A stretch of DNA of 64,000 nucleotides from Klebsiella quasipneumoniae subsp. quasipneumoniae (GCF_020525925.1 NZ_CP084876.1:5022001-5086000), one strand, 5' to 3'. Counted from the stretch's first letter, positions 8,050-18,650 are shown. Numbers and translations are program-made. The notes: generated by a model from the letters alone, not told the origin.

Positions 8050-8851
8050 CCGCGATACGCTGTTGTGCATCTCCCTGGCGGGTCGCCCCGGCAACTTCGG
8101 CACCCGCTTTCATAACTATCTGTATGACAAGCTGGGGTTGAACTACCTCTACAAAGCCTTTACGACTAAGGATATTGAGGCGGCGGTAAAAGGGGTTCGC
8201 GCATTGGGTATCCGCGGCTGTGCGGTCTCCATGCCGTTTAAAGAGAGCTGCATACCGTTTCTTGACGCTATCGATCCGTCGGCAAAAGTCATCGACTCCG
8301 TCAACACCATCGTCAATGACGACGGGAAGTTAACCGGGCTGAACACCGATTACATCGCGGTCAAAAGCCTGATCGCCAGCCATCGGCTCGATACCAACGC
8401 CAGAGTGATGATTCAGGGTAGCGGCGGCATGGGGAAAGCCGTCATTGCCGCCTTCCGTGATGCCGGTTTCCGTGACGTGATCATTGCGGCCCGCAATCGC
8501 CAGCGCGGCCTGGCGCTGGCAAAACAGTATGGCTTTCAGTGGCAGCCCCTGCCGGAAGGGATCGCAGCCGAGATTCTGGTCAATGTCACACCGCTGGGCA
8601 TGGCGGGGGGAGCGGAAAGCAACACGCTGGCGTTCAGCGAGGCCATGGTGGCCCAGGCCAGCGTCGTGTTTGACGTGGTCGCGTTGCCGGCGGAAACCCC
8701 GCTGATACGCCTGGCGCAACAACGGGGTAAGCAAACCATCAGCGGTGCGGAAGTCATTGCCCTGCAAGCCGTTGAGCAGTTCGCCCTTTATACCGGCGTA
8801 CGACCGGATAACGTGCTGGTGGCAGAGGCCTCGGCGTTTGCCAGAAGCTAG
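8042..8851 (+). CDS. Shikimate dehydrogenase-like protein (HI0607/SDH-L type) at the end of the sor operon
   Basis: A 269-residue protein of the AroE/YdiB superfamily, closest by eye to the Haemophilus SDH-L protein HI0607. The N-terminal substrate domain has SMPFK with Lys67 and NTDY with Asp103, the catalytic Lys/Asp pair of shikimate dehydrogenases. Here Tyr follows NTD where AroE has Gly. The Rossmann domain has GSGGMGKA at 126-133 and a basic patch RNRQR at 151-155 that suggests NADP(H). ATG 8042 lies inside the end of sorE (8-base overlap) behind GGAGG, so it belongs to the sor transcript. It is not the housekeeping aroE. The natural substrate and its link to sorbose are unknown. Confidence 0.85.
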   Translation: MINRDTLLCISLAGRPGNFGTRFHNYLYDKLGLNYLYKAFTTKDIEAAVKGVRALGIRGCAVSMPFKESCIPFLDAIDPSAKVIDSVNTIVNDDGKLTGLNTDYIAVKSLIASHRLDTNARVMIQGSGGMGKAVIAAFRDAGFRDVIIAARNRQRGLALAKQYGFQWQPLPEGIAAEILVNVTPLGMAGGAESNTLAFSEAMVAQASVVFDVVALPAETPLIRLAQQRGKQTISGAEVIALQAVEQFALYTGVRPDNVLVAEASAFARS

Positions 8852-8856
8852 GATGT

Positions 8857-8892
8857 CCCTCCCGGGAAGGCGTCAGCCACGTCCCGGGAGGG
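8857..8892 (+). terminator. Hairpin ending the sor operon
   Basis: An 11-bp perfect repeat, CCCTCCCGGGA and TCCCGGGAGGG, encloses a 14-base loop that can itself pair as GGC-gtca-GCC. It starts 5 bases after the last stop codon. The downstream sequence lacks a clear T-run, so termination efficiency is uncertain; it may also serve the convergent yjbB. Confidence 0.55.
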
Positions 8893-8938
8893 CTACCTCG
8901 CCAGAAAAGAAGCGACATAGACGGAAAAATAATCCGTC

Positions 8939-10570
8939 TCAGTAGTCATCCCTTTCGTCGTCTTCATCCGGCTGCTCCATCACGCTGTAAGCCACCGAGC
9001 AGAACAGGCTGTTCAGACGCTTCATATCCCCCAGCAGCGCCAGGTGCAACGTACTGGTTTCGATACTCTGCACGTTCTGCTGATGCAGACGGTCAACGTG
9101 CGCATGCGAGTAGCGGCGGTTAAGAATGCGGAACCGGTGTTTACTGCGCCGCAGGCGACGGGCGCTGGGCACATCGCTGGAGAAGAAGACCGACATCGCC
9201 AGCTGCAGGTTGCTGAGCAACAGATCGTACAGGGCGTCCAGCTCCTTTAACCCTTCCACCGAGAAGGCGCGCCGCGCCGCCAGCGATTTATCAGCGATCT
9301 CGCTGCCCATCCGCTCGACGATATCGGAGGCCTGCTCGAGGTTTAACGACATCTCAATAATTTCCGCCCAGCGCCGGGACTCCTCTTCCGCCAGTTCATC
9401 CTTTGGCATTCGCGCCAGATAGAGCTTAATGGCGGTGTAGAGTACGTTGATATCGTCCGCCATGCGGCGTAGCTCTTTCTCCTGACGCGGTTCGCCATGC
9501 ATCACCTTATGCAGGCTCTCCAGCATTTGCTCCATCGCGTCACCAATGCGCAGCGTCTCGCGCGCGGCATTGGCCAGCGCCAGCGCCGGGGTGTCCAGCG
9601 CCGACGGGTCGAGATGCTTGGGTTTGAGATGGTTATCCAGCTCGGGTTCATCGCGGATCATGCGCTGGCACAGCTTCGCCATCGGTCCGGCAAAAGGGAC
9701 CATCGCGATGCAGCGCAGCAGGTTGTAAAAAACGTGGAAGTAGATAACCAGCTCGGACTCGGCCAACGGTAGCTTATGCATCGCCGCGGCCAGCGGATGG
9801 ACGAACGGCAGAATGATCAGGCTCCCCACCAGCTTAAACAGCAGGCTGCCCAGCGCCACCCGGCGCGCCGCCGCGTTCGCCGCGCTGTTGTTGAGCATCG
9901 CCAACAGCCCCGATCCCAGGTTGGCGCCAATCACCAGGCACAGCGCCACCGGGAAAGAGATCGCTCCTGCCGCAGTCAGCGTCGCGGTCAGCAGCACCGC
10001 CGCCAGGCTGGAGTAGCTGATGATCGCGAATACGGCGCCAATCAAGGCATCCAGCATAATATCCCCGGTCAGCGAGGCAAAAATCACCTGCACGCCGTTG
10101 GCCTGGGTAATGGGGTGGACGGCCTGCACAATCAGCTCCAGGGCCAACAGGATCAGCCCAAGGCCAATCCCCACTCGCCCCAGCTGCCCGGCGCGGGTCT
10201 GCTTACGGCCGAGGAAGAAAATCACCCCGATAAATATCAACAACGGCGACAGCCACGACAGGTCGAAGGTCAGCACCCTCGCCATCAGCGCCGTCCCGAC
10301 GTCGGCCCCCAGCACCATCACCAGCGCCGGCGTGAGGCCCACTAAATCCTGGGCGACAAACGAGGTCACCAGCATGGTGGTGGCATTGCTGCTTTGCACC
10401 AGCGCAGTCACGCCAAGACCCGCGCAGAAGGCGAGCGGCTTTTTCTCTACGCTGCTACTGAGAACGGTACGCAGGCGAGCGCCATAGACGCGCATCACCC
10501 CGGTACGCACGATATGCGTGCCCCACACCAGCAGAGCGACCGCGGACAACAGGTGTAGCAGAGTTAACAC
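8939..10570 (-). CDS. yjbB: Putative inorganic phosphate export/Na-Pi cotransport protein YjbB
   Basis: A 543-residue inner-membrane protein, the same length as E. coli YjbB. The N-terminal two thirds contain paired Na/Pi-cotransporter repeats with the signature QSSNATTMLV near residue 60 and a second copy near residues 185-205 (ISYSSLAAVLLTATLTAAG). The C-terminal about 200 residues form a PhoU-like helical domain (EQMLESLHKVM, EIIEMSLNLEQASDIVERM). In E. coli overexpression lowers intracellular phosphate, suggesting export. It lies downstream of metH on the same strand, separated by the metH terminator, and converges on the sor operon. Confidence 0.9.
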   Translation of the reverse strand: MLTLLHLLSAVALLVWGTHIVRTGVMRVYGARLRTVLSSSVEKKPLAFCAGLGVTALVQSSNATTMLVTSFVAQDLVGLTPALVMVLGADVGTALMARVLTFDLSWLSPLLIFIGVIFFLGRKQTRAGQLGRVGIGLGLILLALELIVQAVHPITQANGVQVIFASLTGDIMLDALIGAVFAIISYSSLAAVLLTATLTAAGAISFPVALCLVIGANLGSGLLAMLNNSAANAAARRVALGSLLFKLVGSLIILPFVHPLAAAMHKLPLAESELVIYFHVFYNLLRCIAMVPFAGPMAKLCQRMIRDEPELDNHLKPKHLDPSALDTPALALANAARETLRIGDAMEQMLESLHKVMHGEPRQEKELRRMADDINVLYTAIKLYLARMPKDELAEEESRRWAEIIEMSLNLEQASDIVERMGSEIADKSLAARRAFSVEGLKELDALYDLLLSNLQLAMSVFFSSDVPSARRLRRSKHRFRILNRRYSHAHVDRLHQQNVQSIETSTLHLALLGDMKRLNSLFCSVAYSVMEQPDEDDERDDY

Positions 10571-10653
10571 GGAATCAGCTTCTCCTTATCGTTATAGGTG
10601 TTCCGACGTTCTGGAACCTATCTCAGTATAAGGGGTTAACCTCAATAAAGAGA

Positions 10654-10676
10654 CAAGGCGCTCACAGAGCGCCTTG
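10654..10676 (-). terminator. Rho-independent terminator of metH
   Basis: A 10-bp stem CAAGGCGCTC/GAGCGCCTTG with a 3-base loop lies 24 bases beyond the metH stop. On the minus strand it is followed by a T-rich run (TCTCTTTATT). On the plus strand GTTTGTTG follows, so it could act in both directions. Confidence 0.75.
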
Positions 10677-10699
10677 TTTGTTGTAAGGAAAGATGACGA

Positions 10700-13600
10700 C
10701 TAGTCCGCATCATAGCCCAGATTAGGGGCTAACCAGCGCTCGACTTCCGCCGGGGTCATCCCTTTACGCAGCGCGTAGTCTTCGACCTGGTCGCGCTGGA
10801 TCTGCGCCACGGCGAAGTATTTGCTGTCAGGATGGCTGAAGTACCAGCCGGAAACCGATGCCCCCGGCCACATGGCGAACGATTCGGTGAGCTTCATGCC
10901 GGTATGGGCTTCGACGTCCAGCAGCTGCCAGATGGTGCCTTTTTCGGTGTGCTCCGGACAGGCCGGATACCCCGGCGCCGGACGGATCCCCTGGTAATTC
11001 TCGCGAATAAGCTCCTCATTGCTGAGGTTCTCATTGGCCGCATACCCCCAGTAGACCTTGCGCACTTTCTCGTGCAGATACTCGGCGAAGGCTTCCGCCA
11101 GACGATCGGCGATGGCCTTGATCATGATCTTGTTATAGTCATCATGCTGCGCTTCATAGGCTTCCGCCAGCGCGTCCTCTTCCAGGCCGCCGGTGACGGC
11201 GAAGGCGCCGATATAGTCCGCTTTGCCGCTCAGCTTCGGCGCCACAAAGTCGGCGAGGCAGTAGTTGGCGAAGCCGACCTTCTCCGTCTGCTGGCGCAGG
11301 TGATGGCTCACCGTCAGCACGTGGGTGCGGGTTTCATCGCGATAGATTTCAATATCGTCGCCCACGCGGTTGGCCGGGAACAGGCCCACCACGCCGCGCG
11401 GGTTGAGGGTTTTCTCTGCGCTCAGCTTATCCAGCAGCTCGTTAGCGTCTTTGAACAGGCGCTGCGCCTCTTCCCCTACCACGTCATCTTCCAGAATGCG
11501 CGGATATTTGCCCGCCAGCGACCAGGTCATAAAGAACGGCGTCCAGTCGATGTAGTTGCGTAGCGTCTCGATACTGGCTTCCACCTCCTGAATCCCCAGG
11601 CGATGGGCCACCGGCGGAGTGTAGCTCTCCCAGTCAAAGGCCAGATCGTTTTCCCGTGCGGCGGCCAGGGTCACCGGCGGGGTGCGCGGTTTTTTACGCC
11701 CATGCTGGATACGCACGGTTTCATACTCTTTGCGCGTACGGGCGACAAACTCATCGCGCTGCGTGTCCGAGAGCAGCGCAGCCACCACCCCGACGGTGCG
11801 CGAAGCGTTCTGTACGTAAACGGTCGGGCCGCTGTAGTTCTGCTCGATTTTCACCGCCGTATGCGCTTTAGAGGTGGTCGCGCCGCCGATCAGCAGCGGG
11901 ATGGTAAAGCCCTGGCGCTCCATCTCTTTCGCCACGTTAACCATTTCGTCGAGCGACGGGGTAATCAACCCGGAAAGGCCGATGAGATCCGCGTTCATCT
12001 CTTTGGCGGTTTTGAGAATTTTATCCGCCGGGACCATCACGCCAAGATCGATTATTTCGTAGTTATTGCACTGCAGCACCACGCCGACGATGTTTTTGCC
12101 GATGTCATGAACGTCGCCTTTTACCGTGGCAATCACCATTTTGCCGTTACTGGAGCCCTGCTCTTTACTGGCTTCAATAAACGGCTCCAGGTAGGCCACC
12201 GCCTGTTTCATGACGCGGGCGGATTTCACAACCTGCGGCAGGAACATTTTGCCTTCGCCGAACAGATCGCCGACCACGTTCATGCCGTCCATCAGCGGCC
12301 CTTCGATCACCTCAATCGGGCGAGCGGCCTGCTGACGCGCTTCTTCGGTGTCCTGTTCAATAAATTCGGTAATGCCCTTCACCAGCGAATATTCGAGGCG
12401 TTTTTTCACCTCCCAGCTGCGCCATTCCGCCTGCTGGGCATTGGCGCCGTCGTCAACTTTACTGCCGCGATATTTTTCCGCCAGCTCGAGCAATCTTTCG
12501 GTGCTGTCATCGCGGCGGTTGAGGATCACGTCCTCCACCGCGTCGCGCAGCTCGGCGGGAAGGTCGTCGTAAATCGCCAGCTGGCCGGCGTTGACGATGC
12601 CCATGTCCATGCCGTTGCGGATCGCGTAGTAGAGGAATACGGCGTGGATCGCCTCGCGCACCGGGTCGTTGCCGCGGAAGGAGAACGACACGTTAGAGAC
12701 GCCACCGGAGATCAGCGCGTGCGGCAGCTCGCGTTTGATGTCTTCGCAGGCGCCGATAAAGTCCTGGGCATAGTTATTGTGTTCTTCGATACCGGTCGCC
12801 ACCGCGAAGATATTCGGGTCAAAGATAATATCTTCTGGCGGGAAGCCGACCTCTTCGGTGAGGATTTTGTAGGCGCGACGGCAAATCTCAATTTTACGTT
12901 CGCGGGTATCGGCCTGCCCCACTTCGTCAAAGGCCATCACCACCACCGCGGCGCCGTAGCGGCGAACCAGTTTCGCATGGTGGATAAAGGGTTCGACGCC
13001 CTCTTTCATCGAGATGGAGTTAACGATGCCTTTGCCCTGAATGCATTTCAGGCCCTTTTCGATGACCTCCCATTTGGAGGAGTCGATCATGATCGGCACG
13101 CGGGCAATGTCCGGCTCGCCGGCAATCAGGTTGAGGAAGCGCACCATCGCCGCTTCGGCGTCGAGCATCCCCTCGTCCATGTTGATATCGATGATCTGCG
13201 CGCCGCTTTCCACCTGCTGACGCGCGACGTCCAGCGCTTCGCTGTACTTCTCTTCTTTGATTAAGCGTTTAAATTTCGCCGAGCCGGTAACGTTGGTACG
13301 TTCGCCGACGTTAACGAACAGGCTGTCATCGCCGATATTCAGCGGCTCCAGGCCGGAAAGACGGCAGGCGACGGGGATCTCCGGCAGCTGGCGCGGCGGC
13401 AGGCCGGTCACCGCCCGGCTCATGGCGGCGATATGTTCCGGCGTGGTGCCGCAGCAGCCGCCGACGATATTGAGGAAACCGGCTTCCGCCCATTCGCGGA
13501 TCTGCGCCGCCATGGTATCGGCATCCAGATCGTATTCGCCGAAGGCATTGGGCAGGCCAGCGTTCGGGTGCGCGGTAACGTAGCACTCAGCGATACGCGA

Positions 13601-14383
13601 CAGCTCCTGGACGTACTGGCGCAGTTCGTCCGGCCCGAGGGCGCAGTTCAGACCAAACGATAAGGCTTCGGCGTGACGCAGCGAGTTATAGAAAGCTTCG
13701 GTGGTCTGCCCGGACAGCGTGCGGCCGGAGGCATCGGTAATGGTCCCGGAGATCATCAGCGGCAGGTCAACGCCCAGCGCCTCCAGCTCCTCTTTCACCG
13801 CATAGATGGCCGCTTTGGCGTTCAGGGTGTCAAATACCGTTTCAATCAGGATCAGATCCACGCCGCCTTCCACCAGCGCTCGGGTGGATTCGCGATAGGC
13901 AGCCACCAGCTGGTCAAAGGTAATATTGCGGAACGCCGGATCGTTCACATCAGGCGAAATAGAGGCGGTGCGGTTGGTTGGGCCAAGCACGCCCGCGACG
14001 TAGCGCGGTTTTTCCGGCGTGCGGGCCGTCCAGGCGTCGGCGCTGGCGCGGGCCAGCTTCGCCGCCGCAAAGTTGATCTCTGCCGACAGGGATTCCATCT
14101 GGTAATCCGCCATCGCAATGGTCGTCGAGTTAAAGGTGTTGGTCTCAATGATATCCGCGCCGGCCTCGAAGTAGGCGTCGTGGATCTCGCGGATCACCTC
14201 GGGCTTGCTGAGCACCAGCAGGTCGTTGTTGCCTTTCAGGTCGCACGGCCAGTCAGCAAAGCGCTCACCGCGAAAGTCCTGCTCACTCAGACGGTAGCCC
14301 TGGATCATGGTGCCCATGCCCCCATCCAGAACCAGAATACGTTCTTTTAACTGCTGATGCAGTTGCTCAACTTTGCTGCTCAC
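10700..14383 (-). CDS. metH: Cobalamin-dependent methionine synthase MetH
   Basis: A 1227-residue enzyme that transfers a methyl group from 5-methyltetrahydrofolate to homocysteine through methylcobalamin. Domains in order: homocysteine-binding barrel (about 1-325, zinc ligands in GLNCALG and GGCCGTT), pterin-binding domain (about 350-640, [13 protein letters not shown]), B12 domain (about 650-890, DVHDIGKN with the cobalt-binding His) and AdoMet reactivation domain (about 900-1227, [12 protein letters not shown]). The start is GTG 14383, preceded by GGGAG at good spacing; this gives the E. coli length exactly. A TTG five codons upstream extends the frame but lies before the binding site. The gene diverges from iclR. 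Confidence 0.96.
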   Translation of the reverse strand: MSSKVEQLHQQLKERILVLDGGMGTMIQGYRLSEQDFRGERFADWPCDLKGNNDLLVLSKPEVIREIHDAYFEAGADIIETNTFNSTTIAMADYQMESLSAEINFAAAKLARASADAWTARTPEKPRYVAGVLGPTNRTASISPDVNDPAFRNITFDQLVAAYRESTRALVEGGVDLILIETVFDTLNAKAAIYAVKEELEALGVDLPLMISGTITDASGRTLSGQTTEAFYNSLRHAEALSFGLNCALGPDELRQYVQELSRIAECYVTAHPNAGLPNAFGEYDLDADTMAAQIREWAEAGFLNIVGGCCGTTPEHIAAMSRAVTGLPPRQLPEIPVACRLSGLEPLNIGDDSLFVNVGERTNVTGSAKFKRLIKEEKYSEALDVARQQVESGAQIIDINMDEGMLDAEAAMVRFLNLIAGEPDIARVPIMIDSSKWEVIEKGLKCIQGKGIVNSISMKEGVEPFIHHAKLVRRYGAAVVVMAFDEVGQADTRERKIEICRRAYKILTEEVGFPPEDIIFDPNIFAVATGIEEHNNYAQDFIGACEDIKRELPHALISGGVSNVSFSFRGNDPVREAIHAVFLYYAIRNGMDMGIVNAGQLAIYDDLPAELRDAVEDVILNRRDDSTERLLELAEKYRGSKVDDGANAQQAEWRSWEVKKRLEYSLVKGITEFIEQDTEEARQQAARPIEVIEGPLMDGMNVVGDLFGEGKMFLPQVVKSARVMKQAVAYLEPFIEASKEQGSSNGKMVIATVKGDVHDIGKNIVGVVLQCNNYEIIDLGVMVPADKILKTAKEMNADLIGLSGLITPSLDEMVNVAKEMERQGFTIPLLIGGATTSKAHTAVKIEQNYSGPTVYVQNASRTVGVVAALLSDTQRDEFVARTRKEYETVRIQHGRKKPRTPPVTLAAARENDLAFDWESYTPPVAHRLGIQEVEASIETLRNYIDWTPFFMTWSLAGKYPRILEDDVVGEEAQRLFKDANELLDKLSAEKTLNPRGVVGLFPANRVGDDIEIYRDETRTHVLTVSHHLRQQTEKVGFANYCLADFVAPKLSGKADYIGAFAVTGGLEEDALAEAYEAQHDDYNKIMIKAIADRLAEAFAEYLHEKVRKVYWGYAANENLSNEELIRENYQGIRPAPGYPACPEHTEKGTIWQLLDVEAHTGMKLTESFAMWPGASVSGWYFSHPDSKYFAVAQIQRDQVEDYALRKGMTPAEVERWLAPNLGYDAD

Positions 14384-14539
14384 ACTTGCTCCCGACAACG
14401 CTCAACACAGGCCAAATAGCCAACAAACCATACTGGCATAAACCACCGGAGCGGAAAAGACAACAACGGGCAATATGAGACATGTTCAGCTTCACTCCTC
14501 CGATGAGTCCGGTTGTGATTGCATTATCGCCAAATAAAA

Positions 14540-14554
14540 CGAAAATCATTTCCA
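14540..14554 (+). promoter_or_regulatory. IclR box upstream of iclR
   Basis: CGAAAATCATTTCCA is a near match to the known IclR consensus TGGAAATNATTTCCA and lies 23 bases before the iclR start. This fits the known autorepression of iclR. Confidence 0.75.
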
Positions 14555-14577
14555 CGATACAGAAAAAGGAGTCCGCG

Positions 14578-15408
14578 ATGGCCACTACCCCCGTTCCCGC
14601 GAAACGCGGCAGAAAACCCGCGGCTGCCACCGCCCAGCAGGCTGGCGGTCAGGTTCAGTCGCTGACCCGCGGCCTGAAATTGCTCGAATGGATTGCCGAG
14701 TCCCACAGCAGCGTCGCGCTGACCGAGCTGGCGCAGCAGGCGGGTCTGCCCAACTCAACCACTCACCGCCTGCTGACCACCATGCAGCAGCTGGGTTTCG
14801 TTCGCCAGGTCGGCGAGCTGGGCCACTGGGCCGTCGGCGCGCATGCCTTCGTGGTCGGCAGCAGCTTTCTGCAAAGCCGCAATCTGCTGGCGATTGTCCA
14901 CCCGATCCTGCGCCAGCTGATGGAGGATTCCGGTGAAACGGTGAATCTGGCGGTGCTTGACCAGAGCGACCACCAGGCGATCATTATCGACCAGGTGCAG
15001 TGCACCCAGCTGATGCGTATGTCGGCGCCAATCGGCGGAAAACTGCCGATGCACGCCTCCGGCGCCGGGAAGGCGTTCCTCTCGCAGCTGAGCGAAGAGC
15101 AGGTGACCAGCCTGCTGCACCGTAAAGGGCTGCATGCCTATACGCATGCCACGCTGGTCTCGCCGCTGCATCTGAAGGAAGATTTAGCGCAGACCCGCAA
15201 GCGGGGCTACTCGTTCGATGACGAGGAGCACGCGCTCGGCCTGCGCTGCGTCGCCGCCTGCATTTATGATGAACACCGCGAACCGTTCGCGGCAATCTCC
15301 ATCTCCGGTCCCATCTCACGCATGACCGATGATCGGGTGACCGAGCTGGGCGCGCTGGTGATCAAAGCGGCGAAGGAAGTGACGCTGGCATACGGCGGGG
15401 TTAAATAA
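14578..15408 (+). CDS. iclR: Glyoxylate bypass repressor IclR
   Basis: A 276-residue IclR-family repressor of aceBAK. A winged helix-turn-helix lies at about residues 28-90 (LTRGLKLLEWIAE, LTELAQQAGLPNSTTHRLL); the effector domain follows to the end (MHASGAGKAFLSQL, GYSFDDEEHALGLRC). Glyoxylate and pyruvate are the known effectors. ATG 14578 is preceded by AGGAG; the frame is open further up to 14482, but that part spans the IclR box and is noncoding. The gene sits between divergent metH and convergent aceK; arpA, present here in E. coli, is absent. Confidence 0.95.
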   Translation: MATTPVPAKRGRKPAAATAQQAGGQVQSLTRGLKLLEWIAESHSSVALTELAQQAGLPNSTTHRLLTTMQQLGFVRQVGELGHWAVGAHAFVVGSSFLQSRNLLAIVHPILRQLMEDSGETVNLAVLDQSDHQAIIIDQVQCTQLMRMSAPIGGKLPMHASGAGKAFLSQLSEEQVTSLLHRKGLHAYTHATLVSPLHLKEDLAQTRKRGYSFDDEEHALGLRCVAACIYDEHREPFAAISISGPISRMTDDRVTELGALVIKAAKEVTLAYGGVK

Positions 15409-15410
15409 AA

Positions 15411-15431
15411 AAATGCCCCGCAGGGGCATTT
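15411..15431. terminator. Bidirectional terminator between iclR and aceK
   Basis: AAATGCCCC, loop, GGGGCATTT. For the aceBAK message on the minus strand it is followed by a run of seven T bases, which is strong. For iclR the downstream T-run is shorter. The T-run of the minus-strand terminator overlaps the iclR stop region. Confidence 0.85.
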
Positions 15432-15438
15432 TAAGTAG

Positions 15439-15464
15439 GCCTGATAAGCGTAGCGCCATCAGGC
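15439..15464. repeat. REP-type palindrome overlapping the aceK stop
   Basis: GCCTGAT...ATCAGGC with the typical inner AAGCGTAGCGCC is a REP-like unit. The aceK stop codon and last residue lie inside it. Confidence 0.7.
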
Positions 15465-17243
15465 AGATCGGCGCACCTTGCCGGATGGCGGCGTAAACGC
15501 CTTATCCGGCCTACTGTCGGCGCCATAGCGCACGCTAAAACGCTGCTTACGCCGGTAAGCATAGACATCCTCCACATGACCGTTTTTAATCCGCGTCTGC
15601 AGTTCGCGCCAGTAGTCGGCACGCAGCAGGTCGGCATGCATCTCCTCAAACAGCGGCCCGATGCGCGGGTCAGCGCACAGCCAGTGGCGGAACTCCTCCG
15701 GAAACACATCCCCCGGCGAGACGCTGTACCACGGCTCGCTGGCCAGCTCATCCTCGGGATAGCGCGGCGGCGGGATCTGGCGGAAATTCACCTCCGTCAT
15801 ATAGCAGATTTCATCATAGTCGTAGAACACCACCCGGCCGTGGCGGGTGACGCCGAAGTTTTTAAACAGCATATCGCCGGGAAAGATGTTGGCGGCGGCC
15901 AGCTGGCGGATAGCATTCCCATACTCTTCTACCGCATCGCGCAGCGCCTGGCCGTTAACCTGCTCCAGCCACAGGTTGAGCGGCACCATTCGCCGTTCAA
16001 TATACAGATGACTGATGACAATCCGGTCGCCGAGGTCGGTCAGTTTGTTCCCCGCTTCCGCCTGCAGCAGCGCCAGCAGCGCTGGCGCGATTTGTCGTTT
16101 CTCCAGCACGAAGTTTTCAAACTCCTGCGTGTCCGCCATCCGCCCGACGCGGTCATGCTCCTTTACCAGCTGATAGCAGGCGCGCACGTGGGCGGCGGTC
16201 ATCTCCTTTTGCGGCGCGAAGCGGTCTTTGATCACCTTGAACACCCGGTCAAACCCCGGCAGGGTAAACACCAGCATCACCATCCCGCGAATGCCCGGCG
16301 CCTCGATAAACTGCTCATCGCAGCGAGCGATGTAGTGCAGATATTCGCGATAGCTTTCAGTTTTGGCGTGCTTCTGGCAGCCAATCGCCATATACAGCTC
16401 AGCAGTGGTTTTACCCGGCAGGATCTCGCGCAGCCATTCCACCAGGGCGCCGGGCAGGGGCGCATAAACCATAAAATAGGAACGCGCGAAGCCAAAAACG
16501 ATGCTCGCTTCGGCATGGGTGGTCAGGCAGGTATCGACAAACAGCTCGCCCTCGTCGCTGCGATGGATCGGCAGCAAGAAGGGCAGCGTGGTCATCGGCA
16601 TCACCAGTTTGCCCACCAGCCAGGCGGCTTTGTTGCGATAGAACAGCTCATTGGCGACCTGTAGATGACAGGTGGCGAGCGGTTCCTCCCCCAGCGCCTC
16701 CTGCAGACTGGCAATGATATAGCCGATATCCCGCGCTTTATTTTGCCACGGCAGCCGCAGCGGCAGATCGGACAGCACTTTACCCAGCAGGTGCGACCAG
16801 CCGCGCTCTGGATAGAAATCTTTCGCCAGCGGGCGCGGAAGGGTGCGAAAAGGACGCTCGGGCTGCGAGCTGAAAATAAAGAGCCGCTCGGGGGTCAGCG
16901 AGCGGTGGTCAAACAGGCGGCAGTAGACCGAATTGAAAAAGCTCTCGGCAATTTCAAAACGAGGGTAATCCGGCAGCAAACGGGTGTAGTGGGCTTTCAC
17001 CCGCAGCAAAAAGTCGGCATCCGTGCTTTTTCCCTCCGTGATGCAGCGCAGCTGCTCCACCACCAGACCCACATGGTGGTCATAGAGATGGATCCGCTGT
17101 TTCATCGCCTGCTGCACCGCATGCCAGTCGGCCTGTTCAAAGCGCTGCTGCGCGCCGGAAGTCACTTCGAGAAAACGCCCATACTGAGCGTCAAATCCCT
17201 GCAATATCGTTTGGGCAATCAGTAATTCCAGACCACGCGTCAT
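15459..17243 (-). CDS. aceK: Isocitrate dehydrogenase kinase/phosphatase AceK
   Basis: A 594-residue bifunctional enzyme that phosphorylates and dephosphorylates isocitrate dehydrogenase, switching carbon between the TCA cycle and the glyoxylate bypass. The N terminus [20 protein letters not shown] and the conserved kinase part ([20 protein letters not shown] near 460-480) match the family. E. coli AceK has 578 residues. The extra residues are C-terminal, after FSVRYG, and are encoded by the REP pair at 15439-15510, so the tail ([20 protein letters not shown]) is probably not conserved function. It is third in aceBAK; a REP pair separates it from aceA, which is known to lower aceK expression. 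Confidence 0.95.
   Translation of the reverse strand: MTRGLELLIAQTILQGFDAQYGRFLEVTSGAQQRFEQADWHAVQQAMKQRIHLYDHHVGLVVEQLRCITEGKSTDADFLLRVKAHYTRLLPDYPRFEIAESFFNSVYCRLFDHRSLTPERLFIFSSQPERPFRTLPRPLAKDFYPERGWSHLLGKVLSDLPLRLPWQNKARDIGYIIASLQEALGEEPLATCHLQVANELFYRNKAAWLVGKLVMPMTTLPFLLPIHRSDEGELFVDTCLTTHAEASIVFGFARSYFMVYAPLPGALVEWLREILPGKTTAELYMAIGCQKHAKTESYREYLHYIARCDEQFIEAPGIRGMVMLVFTLPGFDRVFKVIKDRFAPQKEMTAAHVRACYQLVKEHDRVGRMADTQEFENFVLEKRQIAPALLALLQAEAGNKLTDLGDRIVISHLYIERRMVPLNLWLEQVNGQALRDAVEEYGNAIRQLAAANIFPGDMLFKNFGVTRHGRVVFYDYDEICYMTEVNFRQIPPPRYPEDELASEPWYSVSPGDVFPEEFRHWLCADPRIGPLFEEMHADLLRADYWRELQTRIKNGHVEDVYAYRRKQRFSVRYGADSRPDKAFTPPSGKVRRSA
15480..15510. repeat. REP-type palindrome inside the aceK 3' end
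   Basis: GCCGGAT...ATCCGGC with inner GGCGGCGTAAACGCC is a classic enterobacterial REP. It is translated as part of the AceK tail and pairs with the unit at 15439-15464 to form a BIME-like cluster. Confidence 0.8.
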
Positions 17244-17271
17244 CGAACTCCCCCATCCGGTACCACGTCAG

Positions 17272-17340
17272 GCCGGATGGCGCGCTCGCTTATCCGGTCT
17301 GGATCCCTTCACAGGCCCGGTGAGCGTCGTGCCACCGGGC
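17272..17340. repeat. REP pair between aceA and aceK
   Basis: Two palindromic units, GCCGGAT...TATCCGGTC (17272-17299) and GCCCGGT...ACCGGGC (17315-17340), fill the aceA-aceK gap. E. coli also has REPs here, where they protect the aceBA message from 3' decay and reduce aceK output. Confidence 0.8.
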
Positions 17341-17345
17341 ATGGC

Positions 17346-18650
17346 TCAAAACTGATCTTCTTCGGTCGAGCCGGTCAGCGCCGTCACCGACGAGGCGCCG
17401 CCCTGGATAATGGTAGTGACCTTGTCGAAGTAGCCGGTGCCCACCTCCTGCTGATGCGAGACGAAGGTATAGCCTTCCGGCCCGGCGGCGAATTCCGGCT
17501 GCTGCACTTTTTCAACATAGTGGCGCATCCCCTCACCCTGAGCGTAGGCATGGGCGAGGTCGAACATGTTGAACCACATGCTGTGGATCCCGGCGAGGGT
17601 AATAAACTGGTATTTGTACCCCATGTCTGACAGCTGCTGCTGGAAGCTGGCGATGGTTTTATCATCGAGATTTTTCTTCCAGTTAAACGACGGCGAGCAG
17701 TTATAGGCCAGCAGTTTGCCCGGGAAACGCGCATGAATGGCTTCGGCAAAGCGACGCGCCTGCTCGAGATCCGGTTTCGACGTTTCACACCACACCAGGT
17801 CCGCATACGGCGCGTAAGCCAGCCCGCGGCTGATCGCCTGCTCGATCCCGGCATGAGTGCGGAAGAACCCTTCGCTGGTGCGATCTCCGGTAATAAACTC
17901 ACGATCGTACGGATCGCAGTCTGAGGTAATTAAATCGGCAGCGTCAGCATCGGTACGGGCGATCACCAGCGTCGGGACCCCCATCACGTCGGCAGCCAGA
18001 CGCGCCGCCACCAGTTTCTGTATCGCCTCCTGGGTTGGAACCAGCACTTTACCGCCCATATGACCGCACTTCTTCACCGACGCCAGCTGATCTTCGAAGT
18101 GAACAGCCGCTGCACCGGCTTCAATCATCGATTTCATCAGCTCAAAGGCGTTCAGGACGCCGCCGAAACCGGCCTCCGCATCCGCCACGATCGGCAGGAA
18201 GTAGTCGATAAAGCGCGGATCGTTCGGCTCAATCCCGGCTGACCACTGGATCTGATCGGCGCGGCGGAAGGTATTGTTGATCCGATCCACCACCGCCGGT
18301 ACCGAGTTGGCCGGGTACAGCGACTGATCCGGGTACATGCTGGACGCCAGGTTAGCATCCGCCGCCACCTGCCAGCCGGAGAGATAAATGGCTTCGATGC
18401 CGGCCTTCGCCTGCTGCAAGGCCTGGCCGCCGGTCAGCGCGCCAAGGCTGTTGATGTACCCTTTCTTCGCCTCACCGTGCAGCAGACGCCACATTTTCGC
18501 TGCGCCAAGCTGCGCCAGCGTGCACTCCGGGTTCACCGAGCCGCGTAATTTCACCACCTCTTCCGCGCTGTACGGGCGGGTAATCCCTTCCCAGCGCGGG
18601 TTCGTCCACTCTTTGTTTAATTCTTCGATTTGTTGGGTACGGGTTTTCAT
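17346..18650 (-). CDS. aceA: Isocitrate lyase AceA
   Basis: A 434-residue enzyme, the E. coli length, that cleaves isocitrate to glyoxylate and succinate. The catalytic KKCGHMGG motif places the active Cys at 195. Further motifs are [10 protein letters not shown] (about 155-164, metal site) and YNCSPSFNW (about 314-322). ATG 18650 follows the GGAGCATCTGCAC leader seen in E. coli; the frame is open 14 codons further but without support. It lies 80 bases downstream of aceB in the aceBAK operon and is repressed by IclR. Confidence 0.96.
   Translation of the reverse strand: MKTRTQQIEELNKEWTNPRWEGITRPYSAEEVVKLRGSVNPECTLAQLGAAKMWRLLHGEAKKGYINSLGALTGGQALQQAKAGIEAIYLSGWQVAADANLASSMYPDQSLYPANSVPAVVDRINNTFRRADQIQWSAGIEPNDPRFIDYFLPIVADAEAGFGGVLNAFELMKSMIEAGAAAVHFEDQLASVKKCGHMGGKVLVPTQEAIQKLVAARLAADVMGVPTLVIARTDADAADLITSDCDPYDREFITGDRTSEGFFRTHAGIEQAISRGLAYAPYADLVWCETSKPDLEQARRFAEAIHARFPGKLLAYNCSPSFNWKKNLDDKTIASFQQQLSDMGYKYQFITLAGIHSMWFNMFDLAHAYAQGEGMRHYVEKVQQPEFAAGPEGYTFVSHQQEVGTGYFDKVTTIIQGGASSVTALTGSTEEDQF

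Noticed and set aside
2304..8851. The sor operon as a recent mobile island
   Set aside because: No integrase, insertion sequence, tRNA junction or flanking repeat is visible, and codon use looks like the neighbours.
11603..13264. A 553-codon open frame antisense to metH
   Set aside because: His/Phe/Arg-rich translation typical of an antisense shadow of a GC-rich gene.
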